NCBI GenBank assembly: GCA_009903905.1
Contig: WYEI01000232.1
Coordinates: 1-20,226, forward strand
DNA from: Pyrobaculum sp.
GTDB taxonomy: Archaea; Thermoproteota; Thermoprotei; Thermoproteales; Thermoproteaceae
DNA length: 20,226 nt
Reading direction: 5' to 3'
The translations under genes and the position numbers were made by a program. This document shows, piece by piece, positions 14,712 to 20,226 of the stretch. How positions within the stretch are numbered: the stretch's first letter is position 1; each line of letters begins with the position of its first letter. Under the pieces are notes generated by a model. That model saw nothing but the letters and a program-made list of their open reading frames with translations, did not search any database and had not been told where the DNA came from.

Positions 14712-15329
14712 TTGTCCGACCGTTTTGACGTCGGGGTGTGGTATGAGTATGTAAGGGTGGGCGTGTGGGTTAATCAGTACGATGTCTTCTGTGGCGTTGT
14801 CGTAAACGGGGTGAGGCTGGATCAGCCGTATTGCCGCGCGGTGGAGGAGTGTGTTGAGGAGATGCTAAGAGACTATGGGAGGGAGGTGGAGAGGTTGAGG
14901 GAGCCGCCTGTGCCTGCTTTGGTCATCAAGATCGACCCCGTGGAGGAGCTTCTGCGGGAGTGGCCGGAGCTGGGGGCGTTTGGTACGGAGTGGGTTAGGA
15001 AGTGGCTGGATCTTAGGGAGAGGTTAGTCGAAATCGCGAAAGTTATGCGTAGATTTCCGTGGATGGTTGATGTGGTAAAACAAAGGCCTACGAGCACCCT
15101 CCACCCCTACACGGTGGAGGTTTACGTGGCGAGAGATGGGTCTGAGGCGTGCCTCTCCCTCACCTCGTCAAAGGCGTACTGCGCACAAGACGGAGTCGTG
15201 AAGGAGGTCAAGCTAGAGCTTGAGTTTAAACGATACGAGACGTACGAGGATAAGACAAGAGAGGTGTACAGACCAAAGGGTCTGCTGGCCTACGCCGCGG
15301 CGGCGAGAGAATACGTGAGGCTACTCTAA
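14712..15329 (+). CDS. PaREP2a-like protein, intact (copy B)
   Basis: Unknown function. I assign it tentatively to the PaRep2a family because of its sequence type and its head-to-head position with PaRep2b sequence. The 205-aa product has a beta-rich N-terminal part (SDRFDVGVWYEYVRVGVWVN and CGVVVNGV), a charged helix ending VERLREPP, a proline-containing linker, then a conserved C-terminal domain from EWVRKWLDLR to EYVRLL with TVEVYVARDGSE and REVYRPKGLLAYAAAA. TTG 14712 is chosen because the longer open frame back to 14550 runs antisense through the 2b remnant. GTG 14736 is an alternative, and no clear TATA box was seen. Copy A at 5097-5590 shares the C-terminal domain at 86 of 113 residues. 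No signal peptide or membrane helix is evident. Confidence 0.72.
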   Translation: MSDRFDVGVWYEYVRVGVWVNQYDVFCGVVVNGVRLDQPYCRAVEECVEEMLRDYGREVERLREPPVPALVIKIDPVEELLREWPELGAFGTEWVRKWLDLRERLVEIAKVMRRFPWMVDVVKQRPTSTLHPYTVEVYVARDGSEACLSLTSSKAYCAQDGVVKEVKLELEFKRYETYEDKTREVYRPKGLLAYAAAAREYVRLL

Positions 15330-15345
15330 CCGTGGTTGATAATAC

Positions 15346-15355
15346 TATTCGAATA
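15346..15355. promoter_or_regulatory. Palindrome upstream of a winged-helix gene
   Basis: TATTCGAATA is a perfect 10-bp palindrome, with two further matching pairs one base out on each side (15343-15344 with 15357-15358). It lies just upstream of the probable TATA box (tttaaa, 15366-15371) of the small winged-helix protein at 15405, where a dimeric regulator could bind. Autoregulation is an inference. Confidence 0.4.
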
Positions 15356-15404
15356 ATACAGCCCCTTTAAACACCAGCAAAAAAAGTCGTGCCTCTTCCT
15401 ATAC

Positions 15405-15629
15405 ATGCCGAAAAGGCAGACCGACAAAGTTTTTGAGCGTAAAGAACAGGTCATAGAGTACCTCAAGACATATGGAGAGCTCACCACCAGCCGGCTTATA
15501 CAGATGACGGGGCTTAGCCACTCGCAGATATTCTACATCCTCAAGCTCTTGGAGAAAGAGAACCTCGTCAAAGAGGTGAAGAGGGGGAAGATAGCCTACT
15601 GGAAACTAGTGGAGGCAAAAGAGGCCTAA
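15405..15629 (+). CDS. Small winged-helix DNA-binding protein
   Basis: A 74-aa protein that is almost entirely one winged helix-turn-helix: a first helix (EQVIEYLKTYG), then LTTSRLIQMTGLSHSQIFYI as the HTH pair, a third helix KLLEKENL and the wing EVKRGKIAYWKL. It resembles ArsR/MarR-like single-domain regulators and the wHTH domains of many crenarchaeal viruses and plasmids; no sensor domain is present. ATG 15405 is preceded by tttaaa about 36 nt upstream, leaving room for a short leader, and by a palindrome upstream of that. It follows the second PaREP2 locus in the same orientation but seems to have its own promoter. Targets are unknown. Confidence 0.82.
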   Translation: MPKRQTDKVFERKEQVIEYLKTYGELTTSRLIQMTGLSHSQIFYILKLLEKENLVKEVKRGKIAYWKLVEAKEA

Positions 15630-15630
15630 C

Positions 15631-15640
15631 TTTTTAAAAA
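15631..15640 (+). promoter_or_regulatory. TATA box of the 15656 gene
   Basis: The box tttttaaaaa starts two bases after the stop of the small winged-helix gene. It is 20-23 nt from the two possible GTG starts (15656, 15659), with the second fitting the usual spacing better. Confidence 0.5.
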
Positions 15641-15655
15641 CAGGCAACCATAGCA

Positions 15656-16276
15656 GTGGTGATTTCTGAGCTGTACAAAGCCGGAAAAGCCAAACAAGAG
15701 GCGTTGGGCGTCTTAGCCAAGACGGTGATATGTGCAAAAACTGGATGCCTCGCGTCAGGCCCGGAGGTCGTCGTCGGCAACGTGACGTTGCAACTAACAG
15801 ACGCCGTAGCCCCGGCCCCCAGGCCGAAGCCCGCCAAAGAGACTAGGCAAGAAAAGTTGCCGCCCCGCCAGCCGCAACCGAAACCCGAAAAGCCCCCCAG
15901 CCCCCAGCCCCCGAAGCCGCAGGAGCCGTCGAGGACGACCCCCTTAAAGGAGCCGCAGAGGGAAACTAAGGAGGTCGGAGAGGCGAAAAAAGAGGAAGCC
16001 AGCTGGGATAGGCTGGTGTCTCTACTTGCCGAGGAGACAAAAATCGAGAGGACGAAGGCCGAGTCCATCCTAAGCACCATATTTAACTACTTGGCGACCT
16101 ACCCCAGCGCCGGGGTGCTGAGATTCATCGACGACGTTGCGAGGATGTCTAAAGCCGACCAGAGGACGGTGAGGACGGCGCTTGAGATCCTGAGGTCGTC
16201 AGATGTTGTGGAGATGAGGGAAGAAGGGGTGGTTAATTTAAAACGCGCAGTTAGACGTGAGGGCTTGCCTCTTTAA
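15656..16276 (+). CDS. Two-domain protein with Pro-rich linker and winged-helix-like C-terminus
   Basis: I do not recognise a named family. Three parts can be seen in the 206 residues. A small N-terminal region (1-50) contains VICAKTGCLASG with two cysteines. A long proline/lysine linker follows (about 52-100, for example KPEKPPSPQPPKPQEP). The C-terminal domain (about 117-200) begins WDRLVSLLAEET and ends with LEILRSSDVVEMREEGVVNL, which looks like a helical or winged-helix module. The layout of an anchor, a flexible tether and a possible DNA-binding domain would suit a chromatin or transcription role, but that is inference. GTG 15656 or the adjacent GTG 15659 is the start. The stop TAA (16274-16276) overlaps the stop of the convergent S25e gene within a single TTAA. 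Confidence 0.72.
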   Translation: MVISELYKAGKAKQEALGVLAKTVICAKTGCLASGPEVVVGNVTLQLTDAVAPAPRPKPAKETRQEKLPPRQPQPKPEKPPSPQPPKPQEPSRTTPLKEPQRETKEVGEAKKEEASWDRLVSLLAEETKIERTKAESILSTIFNYLATYPSAGVLRFIDDVARMSKADQRTVRTALEILRSSDVVEMREEGVVNLKRAVRREGLPL

Positions 16277-16605
16277 CCCCTCTTAGCAGGTATATATATC
16301 TCAGTCCTGTGCCCCTTGGCCACCAGCACCAAGTCCCCTCTGTCGCGTAGATTCCTCAACACCTTAAAGGCCACAGACATCTTTATGCCGTATTTAGACG
16401 CAACTTCGTAGGGGGTGACGGCCTTCATGCCCTGCACCTCCTTGGCAATGGTCTGAAACACCTTCTCGTCGAGGGTCTGGATAGTCCTCTTAGCTGGAGC
16501 CTCCTCCTTCTTCGCCTCCTTCTTACCTTTCTGGGGTTGCTGAGCCTTTTCCTTCTCGGCTTTTTTAGCAAGCTGACTCAGCGTGGGACGCTTCTTCCCT
16601 CCCAT
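16273..16605 (-). CDS. rps25e: Ribosomal protein S25e
   Basis: Small-subunit ribosomal protein shared by archaea and eukaryotes. The 110-aa protein has a Lys/Ala/Gln-rich flexible N-terminal tail (to about residue 40), then the winged-helix body with VTPYEVASKYGIKMSVAFKV, LRDRGDLVLV and a final KGHRTEIYIP. This is the standard archaeal architecture and length. ATG 16605 is supported by a minus-strand TATA-like box (cttttaaac, plus coordinates 16625-16633) 24 nt upstream. It is divergent from the TBP gene and convergent with the 15656 gene, sharing the TTAA that contains both stop codons. Confidence 0.94.
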   Translation of the reverse strand: MGGKKRPTLSQLAKKAEKEKAQQPQKGKKEAKKEEAPAKRTIQTLDEKVFQTIAKEVQGMKAVTPYEVASKYGIKMSVAFKVLRNLRDRGDLVLVAKGHRTEIYIPAKRG

Positions 16606-16624
16606 AGGGACATGGGTGTGTGGT

Positions 16625-16633
16625 GTTTAAAAG
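16625..16633 (-). promoter_or_regulatory. TATA box of S25e
   Basis: The minus-strand box cttttaaac is centred 24 nt before ATG 16605, the spacing for a leaderless transcript. Confidence 0.55.
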
Positions 16634-16687
16634 ATTTCTCCGGCCCGGAGTCTTGGTTTACGTATCAGAGTATTTCGCATCAGGCAT

Positions 16688-16696
16688 ATTTAAATA
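16688..16696 (+). promoter_or_regulatory. TATA box of the tbp operon
   Basis: The box atttaaata is centred 24 nt before ATG 16716 and decides the start of TBP. TBP presumably binds its own promoter here, so feedback is possible. The sequence shows only the box. Confidence 0.6.
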
Positions 16697-16715
16697 CGGG
16701 TTTATAAACTGTCAT

Positions 16716-17321
16716 ATGTCTTCCAGAGGACCCGCATATCGCATTGAGAACATCGTGGCCACGGTGAATCTGGGGGTTGAGCTCGACCTGGAGAGGCTCG
16801 CCGAGAGGCTGACGATGGCCGAGTACAACCCCGACCAGTTCCCCGGCTTAATACTCCGCCTCACTAGGCCCAGAATCTCCGCGTTGATCTTCCGCACGGG
16901 CAAGATGGTGGCGACCGGGGCCAAGAACGAGGAGGATCTCAAAAACGCCGTGAGGGCCTTGGTAAAACTGCTCAGAGACCACGGGGCCGAGGTCCCCTTC
17001 GACCCCGAGGTGCAGATACAGAACATAGTGGCCAGCGGCAACCTCCACGCCGAGGTAGACCTAGAACAGGCGGTGCTAATGCTTGAAAACGCGATGTACG
17101 AGCCTGAGCAGTTCCCCGGCTTGATATACAGGATGTCCTCCCCACGTGTTGTTATCCTGATATTCGGCTCAGGCAAGATAGTATGCACAGGCGCCAAGTC
17201 GGAGAAAGACGTGGCCTCCGCTGTTCAGAAGCTGTACAACCAGCTCAAGGAACTCGGCGTGTTATACGTCGAGGAAGGCGGCGAAGAGGAACTGGGAGAA
17301 GAGTTCGAAGAGGAGTTGTGA
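16716..17321 (+). CDS. tbp: TATA-box binding protein (TBP)
   Basis: General transcription factor that binds and bends the TATA element and recruits TFB and RNA polymerase. The 201-aa protein is the classic saddle made of two direct repeats: IENIVATVNLG... at about 10-86 and IQNIVASGNLH... at about 101-178. Each contains the QFPGLI-x-R, P-R-x4-IF and GK-x-V-x-TGAK segments. A strongly acidic C-terminal tail follows (EEGGEEELGEEFEEEL), of a kind also seen in other archaeal TBPs. The open frame reaches back to 16620, but those 32 residues have no TBP homology and contain the TATA box, so ATG 16716 is preferred. The next gene overlaps its stop by four bases (GTGA). Confidence 0.97.
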   Translation: MSSRGPAYRIENIVATVNLGVELDLERLAERLTMAEYNPDQFPGLILRLTRPRISALIFRTGKMVATGAKNEEDLKNAVRALVKLLRDHGAEVPFDPEVQIQNIVASGNLHAEVDLEQAVLMLENAMYEPEQFPGLIYRMSSPRVVILIFGSGKIVCTGAKSEKDVASAVQKLYNQLKELGVLYVEEGGEEELGEEFEEEL

Positions 17322-17806
17322 TCCTCCTATATGGCGAAAAATTCACAGACGTGGACCTCCCCCAGGTGATACCTACATGTGAAAGCTTCGACGCCAGGGT
17401 GATCCCCCTCGTCGGCGAGGACCTCCAGTGTCTTCACAGCGCCCTGCGGAAAGCCAGCCGCGGAGTCGTGCTGAAGACCAAGAGCAGGCTGTGGATATCC
17501 CTCGCCAGAGAACTTAGGGCTGACCTCACAATCTACGTCTGGGGCTTGCCCCTAAGGAGAAGGGGCGTAATACCGATATACCCAGCCGCCGAGTACCGGG
17601 GTCCGGGGGTTTACTACGTGAAAAACCGGCACGACCTCCGCGCGCTGGTGGGCAAGACCGTCGACGGCATCCTCCTCGACGCGAGGGGCTTCGACCCCCG
17701 GGCGGTGGAGCTCGCCGTAAAGGGCGAGCTGAGATGCGACTGCGTGCGGTGCGACGTCGCCGAGAGGCTGTTGTGTAACTGGTACAGGGAGGTGGAGGTG
17801 CTATGA
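17318..17806 (+). CDS. Unknown 162-aa protein between TBP and Hjc
   Basis: No family recognised. It is a soluble alpha/beta-looking protein with strands such as MILLYGE, GVVLKTKSRLWISLA, DLTIYVWGLPL and DGILLDARG. A C-terminal Cys cluster C140-x-C142-x2-C145 with C153 (CDCVRCDVAERLLC) could bind zinc or an iron-sulfur cluster. The start is GTG 17318, overlapping the TBP stop as GTGA. The open frame continues upstream to 17183, but there it is only a shadow of TBP, rich in Arg. Its stop overlaps the hjc start (ATGA). The double overlap means it is very probably translated together with TBP and Hjc, so a role in transcription, repair or chromosome maintenance is suggested by context only. Confidence 0.8.
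   Translation: MILLYGEKFTDVDLPQVIPTCESFDARVIPLVGEDLQCLHSALRKASRGVVLKTKSRLWISLARELRADLTIYVWGLPLRRRGVIPIYPAAEYRGPGVYYVKNRHDLRALVGKTVDGILLDARGFDPRAVELAVKGELRCDCVRCDVAERLLCNWYREVEVL
17788..17793 (+). promoter_or_regulatory. Shine-Dalgarno site of hjc
   Basis: GGAGGT sits nine bases before ATG 17803, at the end of the preceding gene. Unlike the leaderless first genes, this internal operon gene has a clear ribosome-binding site, which supports translation from the polycistronic TBP mRNA. Confidence 0.5.
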
Positions 17807-18204
17807 GCGTGAAACGCAAGGGCTCGGCGAAGGAGAGAGAACTGGCCAACTTCTTCTGGGAGAGGGGATGCGCCGTTTTGAGAGGTTGCTCGTCGGGCGG
17901 CGGAGTCAGGAAGAGATACGTTCCTGACGTAGTCGCCATATGCAGAGGGCTGGTCCTGGTGTTTGAGGTGAAATACAGGTCTAGATACGCCCCCATAAAA
18001 ATCGAGACGGATAAGCTGGAGAAGCTCATCGCCTTTGCGGAGAGGGCGGGGGGGAGGGCATATATCCTCGTGAAATACGGCAGAGAGCCTTGGAAGGTGC
18101 TAGACGCGGCCGAGCGGGTGGGCAGGGAGGAATACGAGAAGGCCGTGGAGCTCAGGGCCTTCATGGAGTCCCTCCTCTCGGCAAAGATAGACCAGTATTT
18201 TTAA
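17803..18204 (+). CDS. hjc: Holliday junction resolvase Hjc
   Basis: Structure-specific endonuclease that cuts four-way DNA junctions during recombination and fork repair. The 133-aa protein shows the complete archaeal Hjc nuclease core: RKGSAKERELANFF with the catalytic Glu near position 11-13, SGGGVRKRYVPDVVA with D42, and LVFEVKYRSR with E55 and K57, followed by KLEKLIAFAERAGGRAYILV. This is the PD-(D/E)xK fold at its usual length. The start ATG overlaps the previous stop, and a Shine-Dalgarno site precedes it. It is the last gene of the TBP operon, and the promoter of the next gene covers its stop codon. Confidence 0.95.
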   Translation: MSVKRKGSAKERELANFFWERGCAVLRGCSSGGGVRKRYVPDVVAICRGLVLVFEVKYRSRYAPIKIETDKLEKLIAFAERAGGRAYILVKYGREPWKVLDAAERVGREEYEKAVELRAFMESLLSAKIDQYF

Positions 18205-18206
18205 AT
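18197..18206 (+). promoter_or_regulatory. TATA box of the 18225 gene
   Basis: The box atttttaaat overlaps the hjc stop codon and is centred about 23 nt before GTG 18225. Confidence 0.5.
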
Positions 18207-18224
18207 TAACAATTTACCGCATCT

Positions 18225-18458
18225 GTGGACCTTGGAAAAATCGTCGAGATGGCGAAGAGGCTGGGCGCCGGATCTGTGAAATATGTCAAGTACAGCTACA
18301 CGCCGGCCACAGACACCTACCACGTGAAGATATATCTCGTGAAGCCCATTGAGTGGAGGGCGTTGGCGGAGCTGGTAAAAGAACTCGAGAGGAGCTTCTC
18401 AGTGAAGATATACGCGCCGCACGCCCGCGCGTTGCGGCTCGACCTCAAGAGGAAGTAG
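18225..18458 (+). CDS. Small basic protein of unknown function, 77 aa
   Basis: Not recognised. The product begins with an amphipathic helix (LGKIVEMAKRLG), continues with strands around SVKYVKYSYTP and TYHVKIYLV, a second helix (EWRALAELVKELERSF) and a last strand (SVKIYAPHARALRLDL), ending in KRK. This alpha-beta-beta-alpha-beta order is compatible with a small ferredoxin-like or nucleic-acid-binding fold, but no motif proves it. GTG 18225 has a TATA box about 23 nt upstream, so the gene appears to be transcribed separately from hjc. Codon use and the strong start context make it a credible gene. Confidence 0.65.
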   Translation: MDLGKIVEMAKRLGAGSVKYVKYSYTPATDTYHVKIYLVKPIEWRALAELVKELERSFSVKIYAPHARALRLDLKRK

Positions 18459-18466
18459 GAGGATAA

Positions 18467-18476
18467 AGTTAATATT
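18467..18476 (+). promoter_or_regulatory. TATA box of the UPF0173 hydrolase gene
   Basis: The box agttaatatt lies in the 37-nt gap, centred about 25 nt before ATG 18496. Confidence 0.5.
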
Positions 18477-18495
18477 CACCAAATCACTGCGGCAT

Positions 18496-19173
18496 ATGCA
18501 GATCAGATGGTTTGGGCACGCGGCGTTTATGGTGGAGACGGGAGGCGCGAAGTTGCTGATAGATCCCTGGATCTCCAACCCCCTCTCCCCGGCGGCTCCT
18601 CAAGACGTCATAAACGCAAAGCCCACACACATACTAATTACACATGACCACTTCGACCACCTAGGCGAATCTGTAGACATCGCAAAGGCCACGGGGGCCC
18701 CCATAGTCGGCACCTTTGAGCTGACGTTGGAGGTGGCGGAGAAGGGCATCCCGGAGGCCCAGACAATGCCCATGAACATAGGCGGCACGATCAAGCTGGG
18801 AGACGGCGTCGAGATCTACATGACGCCTGCGCTTCACACAGCCAACAGAGGCGCGCCCTCCGGCTTCGTCATAGCGACCCCCGAGGGCACCGTGTACCAC
18901 GCGGGCGACACCGCGTTGTTTAGAGACATGGAGCTCATCGCGGAGCTATACGACATAGACGTGGCCCTCCTCCCCATCGGTAGTGTCTTCACCATGGGTC
19001 CGCGCGAGGCAGCCATAGCCACGCAGTTTCTGAGGCCGCGGAGGGTGGTGCCGATACATTACAACACCTTCCCGCTGATTAAGCAGGATCCGGAGGATTT
19101 CAAGGCACGCGTCGAGGCGGTTTCGAGGTCGAAGGTGTACATAATGAAGCCGGGCGACGTCTTGAAGATCTAA
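18496..19173 (+). CDS. UPF0173-type metal-dependent hydrolase (metallo-beta-lactamase fold)
   Basis: Predicted binuclear metal hydrolase of unknown physiological substrate, 225 aa, the normal length for UPF0173. The metal ligands are all visible: ITHDHFDH (H50, H52, D54, H55), H114 in PALHTANRG, D138 in HAGDTAL and H188 in VVPIHYNTFP. The N-terminal MQIRWFGHAAFMVE and LLIDPWISNP are typical of the family. Members are widespread in archaea and bacteria and resemble RNase Z and lactonase folds, but the substrate cannot be read from sequence. It has its own leaderless-type promoter and lies upstream of the flavoprotein gene, which also has its own TATA-like box, so joint function is not implied. 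Confidence 0.93.
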   Translation: MQIRWFGHAAFMVETGGAKLLIDPWISNPLSPAAPQDVINAKPTHILITHDHFDHLGESVDIAKATGAPIVGTFELTLEVAEKGIPEAQTMPMNIGGTIKLGDGVEIYMTPALHTANRGAPSGFVIATPEGTVYHAGDTALFRDMELIAELYDIDVALLPIGSVFTMGPREAAIATQFLRPRRVVPIHYNTFPLIKQDPEDFKARVEAVSRSKVYIMKPGDVLKI

Positions 19174-19175
19174 CA

Positions 19176-19184
19176 TTTTTTAAT
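19176..19184 (+). promoter_or_regulatory. TATA box of the geranylgeranyl reductase gene
   Basis: The box tttttttaatg-like stretch just after the UPF0173 stop is centred about 25 nt before ATG 19205. Confidence 0.45.
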
Positions 19185-19204
19185 GGACATTTCCGAGGTT
19201 TTTC

Positions 19205-20226
19205 ATGTCTGAAAGATTTGACGTGGTGGTGGCAGGTGCCGGCACCGCCGGCGCGTATGCCTCTTACCTCTTGGCTAAGGCGGGGTTCAAGGTGGCGCTC
19301 CTCGAGTCCAAGAGCGGGGGCGAAATAGGCGTCAAGACCTGCGGCGACGGCTTGGGCTTGCATCACGTCGAGAGGATGTCCCGCTACATCACGCCGAACC
19401 CCAAGGTGTTTCAGAACAAGATCGAAGGCGTGGAGCTGATAAGCCCAGACGAAAGAACTAGGTTGTTGATCCGGGGGGAGGGCTACGTGCTCGACAGGTT
19501 CGGGTGGGGCAAGTGGCTAGTGGAGGAGGCGGTGAGGGCTGGCGCGGCGCTCTACGAGGGCCACACCGCCACAGGCCCGATAGTGGAAAACGGCTCGGTG
19601 GTCGGCGTAAAGGCCGTGGAGAGGCGGAGCGGCGCCGCCAAGGAGTTCAGGGCCAAGGTGGTGATCGACTCGTCGGGTTCGGCCGCGGTTCTGAGGACGA
19701 AGTTGCTGGGGTGGCTCATCTCGGAGCCGTTGCATCCGGAGGACGTCTCCCACGCCTATAGGGAGATCTTATACGTGGAGGAGCCGCTGGAGAACCCCCA
19801 GTACATCAAGATATATCTCGACATGACGGTGGCGCCCGGCGGCTATTGGTGGATCTTCCCCCGCAACGCCACCATGCTAAACGTTGGGCTCGGCATATGG
19901 GGCGTGCTGAAGCAGAACCCCCGCACAAACTACGACCAGTACATCCTACCAAGGTTCAAGGTCAAGAGCAAGTACCACATAGGCGGTGGCTTCATACCGA
20001 CGAGGAGGCCGCTTAAGTCGCTCGTGGGCAACGGCATAGTCGCGCTTGGAGATGCGGCTGCCGCCGTGAACCCCATCCATGGTGGCGGGATAGGACAGGC
20101 CTTGCTTTCGGCCGAGCTCTCCTCCAAGGTCATCACAAAGGCGTTTGAGGTCGGGGACTTCTCCGAAAAGACGCTGTGGGAGTACAACCTGCTCTACATG
20201 AAGGAGTGGGGCTACAGACAGGCGCA
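19205..20226 (+). CDS. Geranylgeranyl reductase-family flavoprotein, 3' end missing
   Basis: FAD enzyme that saturates the double bonds of geranylgeranyl chains, probably as digeranylgeranylglycerophospholipid reductase, giving the saturated isoprenoid chains of archaeal membrane lipids. 340 codons are present and the frame is still open at the window end; family members are about 380-460 aa. Visible are the N-terminal FAD-binding GAGTAG (11-16) followed by an Ala/Leu helix and LLESK, the family motif PGGYWWIFP (211-219), and the second FAD segment ALGDAAAAVNPIHGGGIGQA (280-299). ATG 19205 follows a TATA-like box by about 25 nt. The family motif separates it from other FAD monooxygenase-like proteins. 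The exact substrate (free diphosphate or phospholipid) is not decided by sequence. Confidence 0.9.
   Translation, partial: MSERFDVVVAGAGTAGAYASYLLAKAGFKVALLESKSGGEIGVKTCGDGLGLHHVERMSRYITPNPKVFQNKIEGVELISPDERTRLLIRGEGYVLDRFGWGKWLVEEAVRAGAALYEGHTATGPIVENGSVVGVKAVERRSGAAKEFRAKVVIDSSGSAAVLRTKLLGWLISEPLHPEDVSHAYREILYVEEPLENPQYIKIYLDMTVAPGGYWWIFPRNATMLNVGLGIWGVLKQNPRTNYDQYILPRFKVKSKYHIGGGFIPTRRPLKSLVGNGIVALGDAAAAVNPIHGGGIGQALLSAELSSKVITKAFEVGDFSEKTLWEYNLLYMKEWGYRQA

Noticed and set aside
5132..15329. PaREP2a copies as recombining direct repeats that could excise the 9.7 kb between them
   Set aside because: The copies are too diverged at the DNA level, with only short identical runs, and the interval carries essential genes such as polB1 and hmgA.
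16620..16715. Upstream extension of TBP by 32 residues
   Set aside because: It contains the TATA boxes of both divergent genes and has no TBP similarity. ATG 16716 fits the promoter spacing.
17183..17317. Upstream extension of the 162-aa gene
   Set aside because: Arg-rich shadow frame of the TBP 3' end; GTG 17318 in a GTGA overlap is the natural start.

Overview
The window looks like chromosomal DNA of a hyperthermophilic crenarchaeon of the Thermoproteales, most likely Pyrobaculum. The reasons are a PolB1-type replicative polymerase colinear with Sulfolobus Dpo1, the archaeal ribosomal proteins S25e and S26e, TBP, Hjc, an archaeal mevalonate cluster, and proteins of the PaREP2 type, a repeat family first described in Pyrobaculum aerophilum. 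Coding is dense. Most genes have a TATA-like A/T box centred 23-26 nt before the start codon, as expected for leaderless transcripts, and GTG or TTG starts are common. No tRNA, rRNA, CRISPR array or insertion sequence was recognised, and no gene-free stretch exceeds 300 bases.

Layout. 1-1263: 3' part of prolyl-tRNA synthetase. 1264-1402: gap with two competing hairpins. 1403-5590: a head-to-head PaREP2 locus, with an intact 1237-aa PaRep2b-like gene on the minus strand and a truncated, frameshifted PaRep2a-like gene on the plus strand. 5778-7563: S26e, a compact TrmY-like tRNA methyltransferase, a CDP-alcohol phosphatidyltransferase and an unknown gene. 7575-10139 (minus): PolB1. 10220-10636: possible roadblock-type protein. 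10629-14443: isoprenoid block, with HMG-CoA reductase on the minus strand divergent from a thiolase-like gene, then a DUF35 Zn-ribbon/OB protein and HMG-CoA synthase. 14481-15329: a second PaREP2 locus with the same head-to-head geometry, but only the C-terminal end of the 2b gene remains while the 2a gene is longer and intact. 15405-16276: two winged-helix-like proteins. 16273-16605 (minus): S25e. 16716-18204: overlapping operon of TBP, an unknown Cys-containing protein and Hjc resolvase. 18225-19173: a small unknown protein and a UPF0173 metallo-beta-lactamase-fold hydrolase. 19205 to the end: geranylgeranyl reductase-type flavoprotein, cut by the window.

The genes fall into two themes. One is information processing (ProRS, S26e, TrmY, PolB1, S25e, TBP, Hjc). 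The other is archaeal membrane lipid synthesis (thiolase homologue, DUF35, HMG-CoA synthase and reductase for mevalonate; CDP-alcohol transferase for polar headgroups; GGR for saturating the isoprenoid chains). The most notable signals are a thiolase homologue that has lost its nucleophilic cysteine and its GHP histidine inside an otherwise intact mevalonate cluster, and two copies of the PaREP2a/2b divergent pair at different stages of decay, whose shared 2a domain nevertheless shows protein-level conservation.
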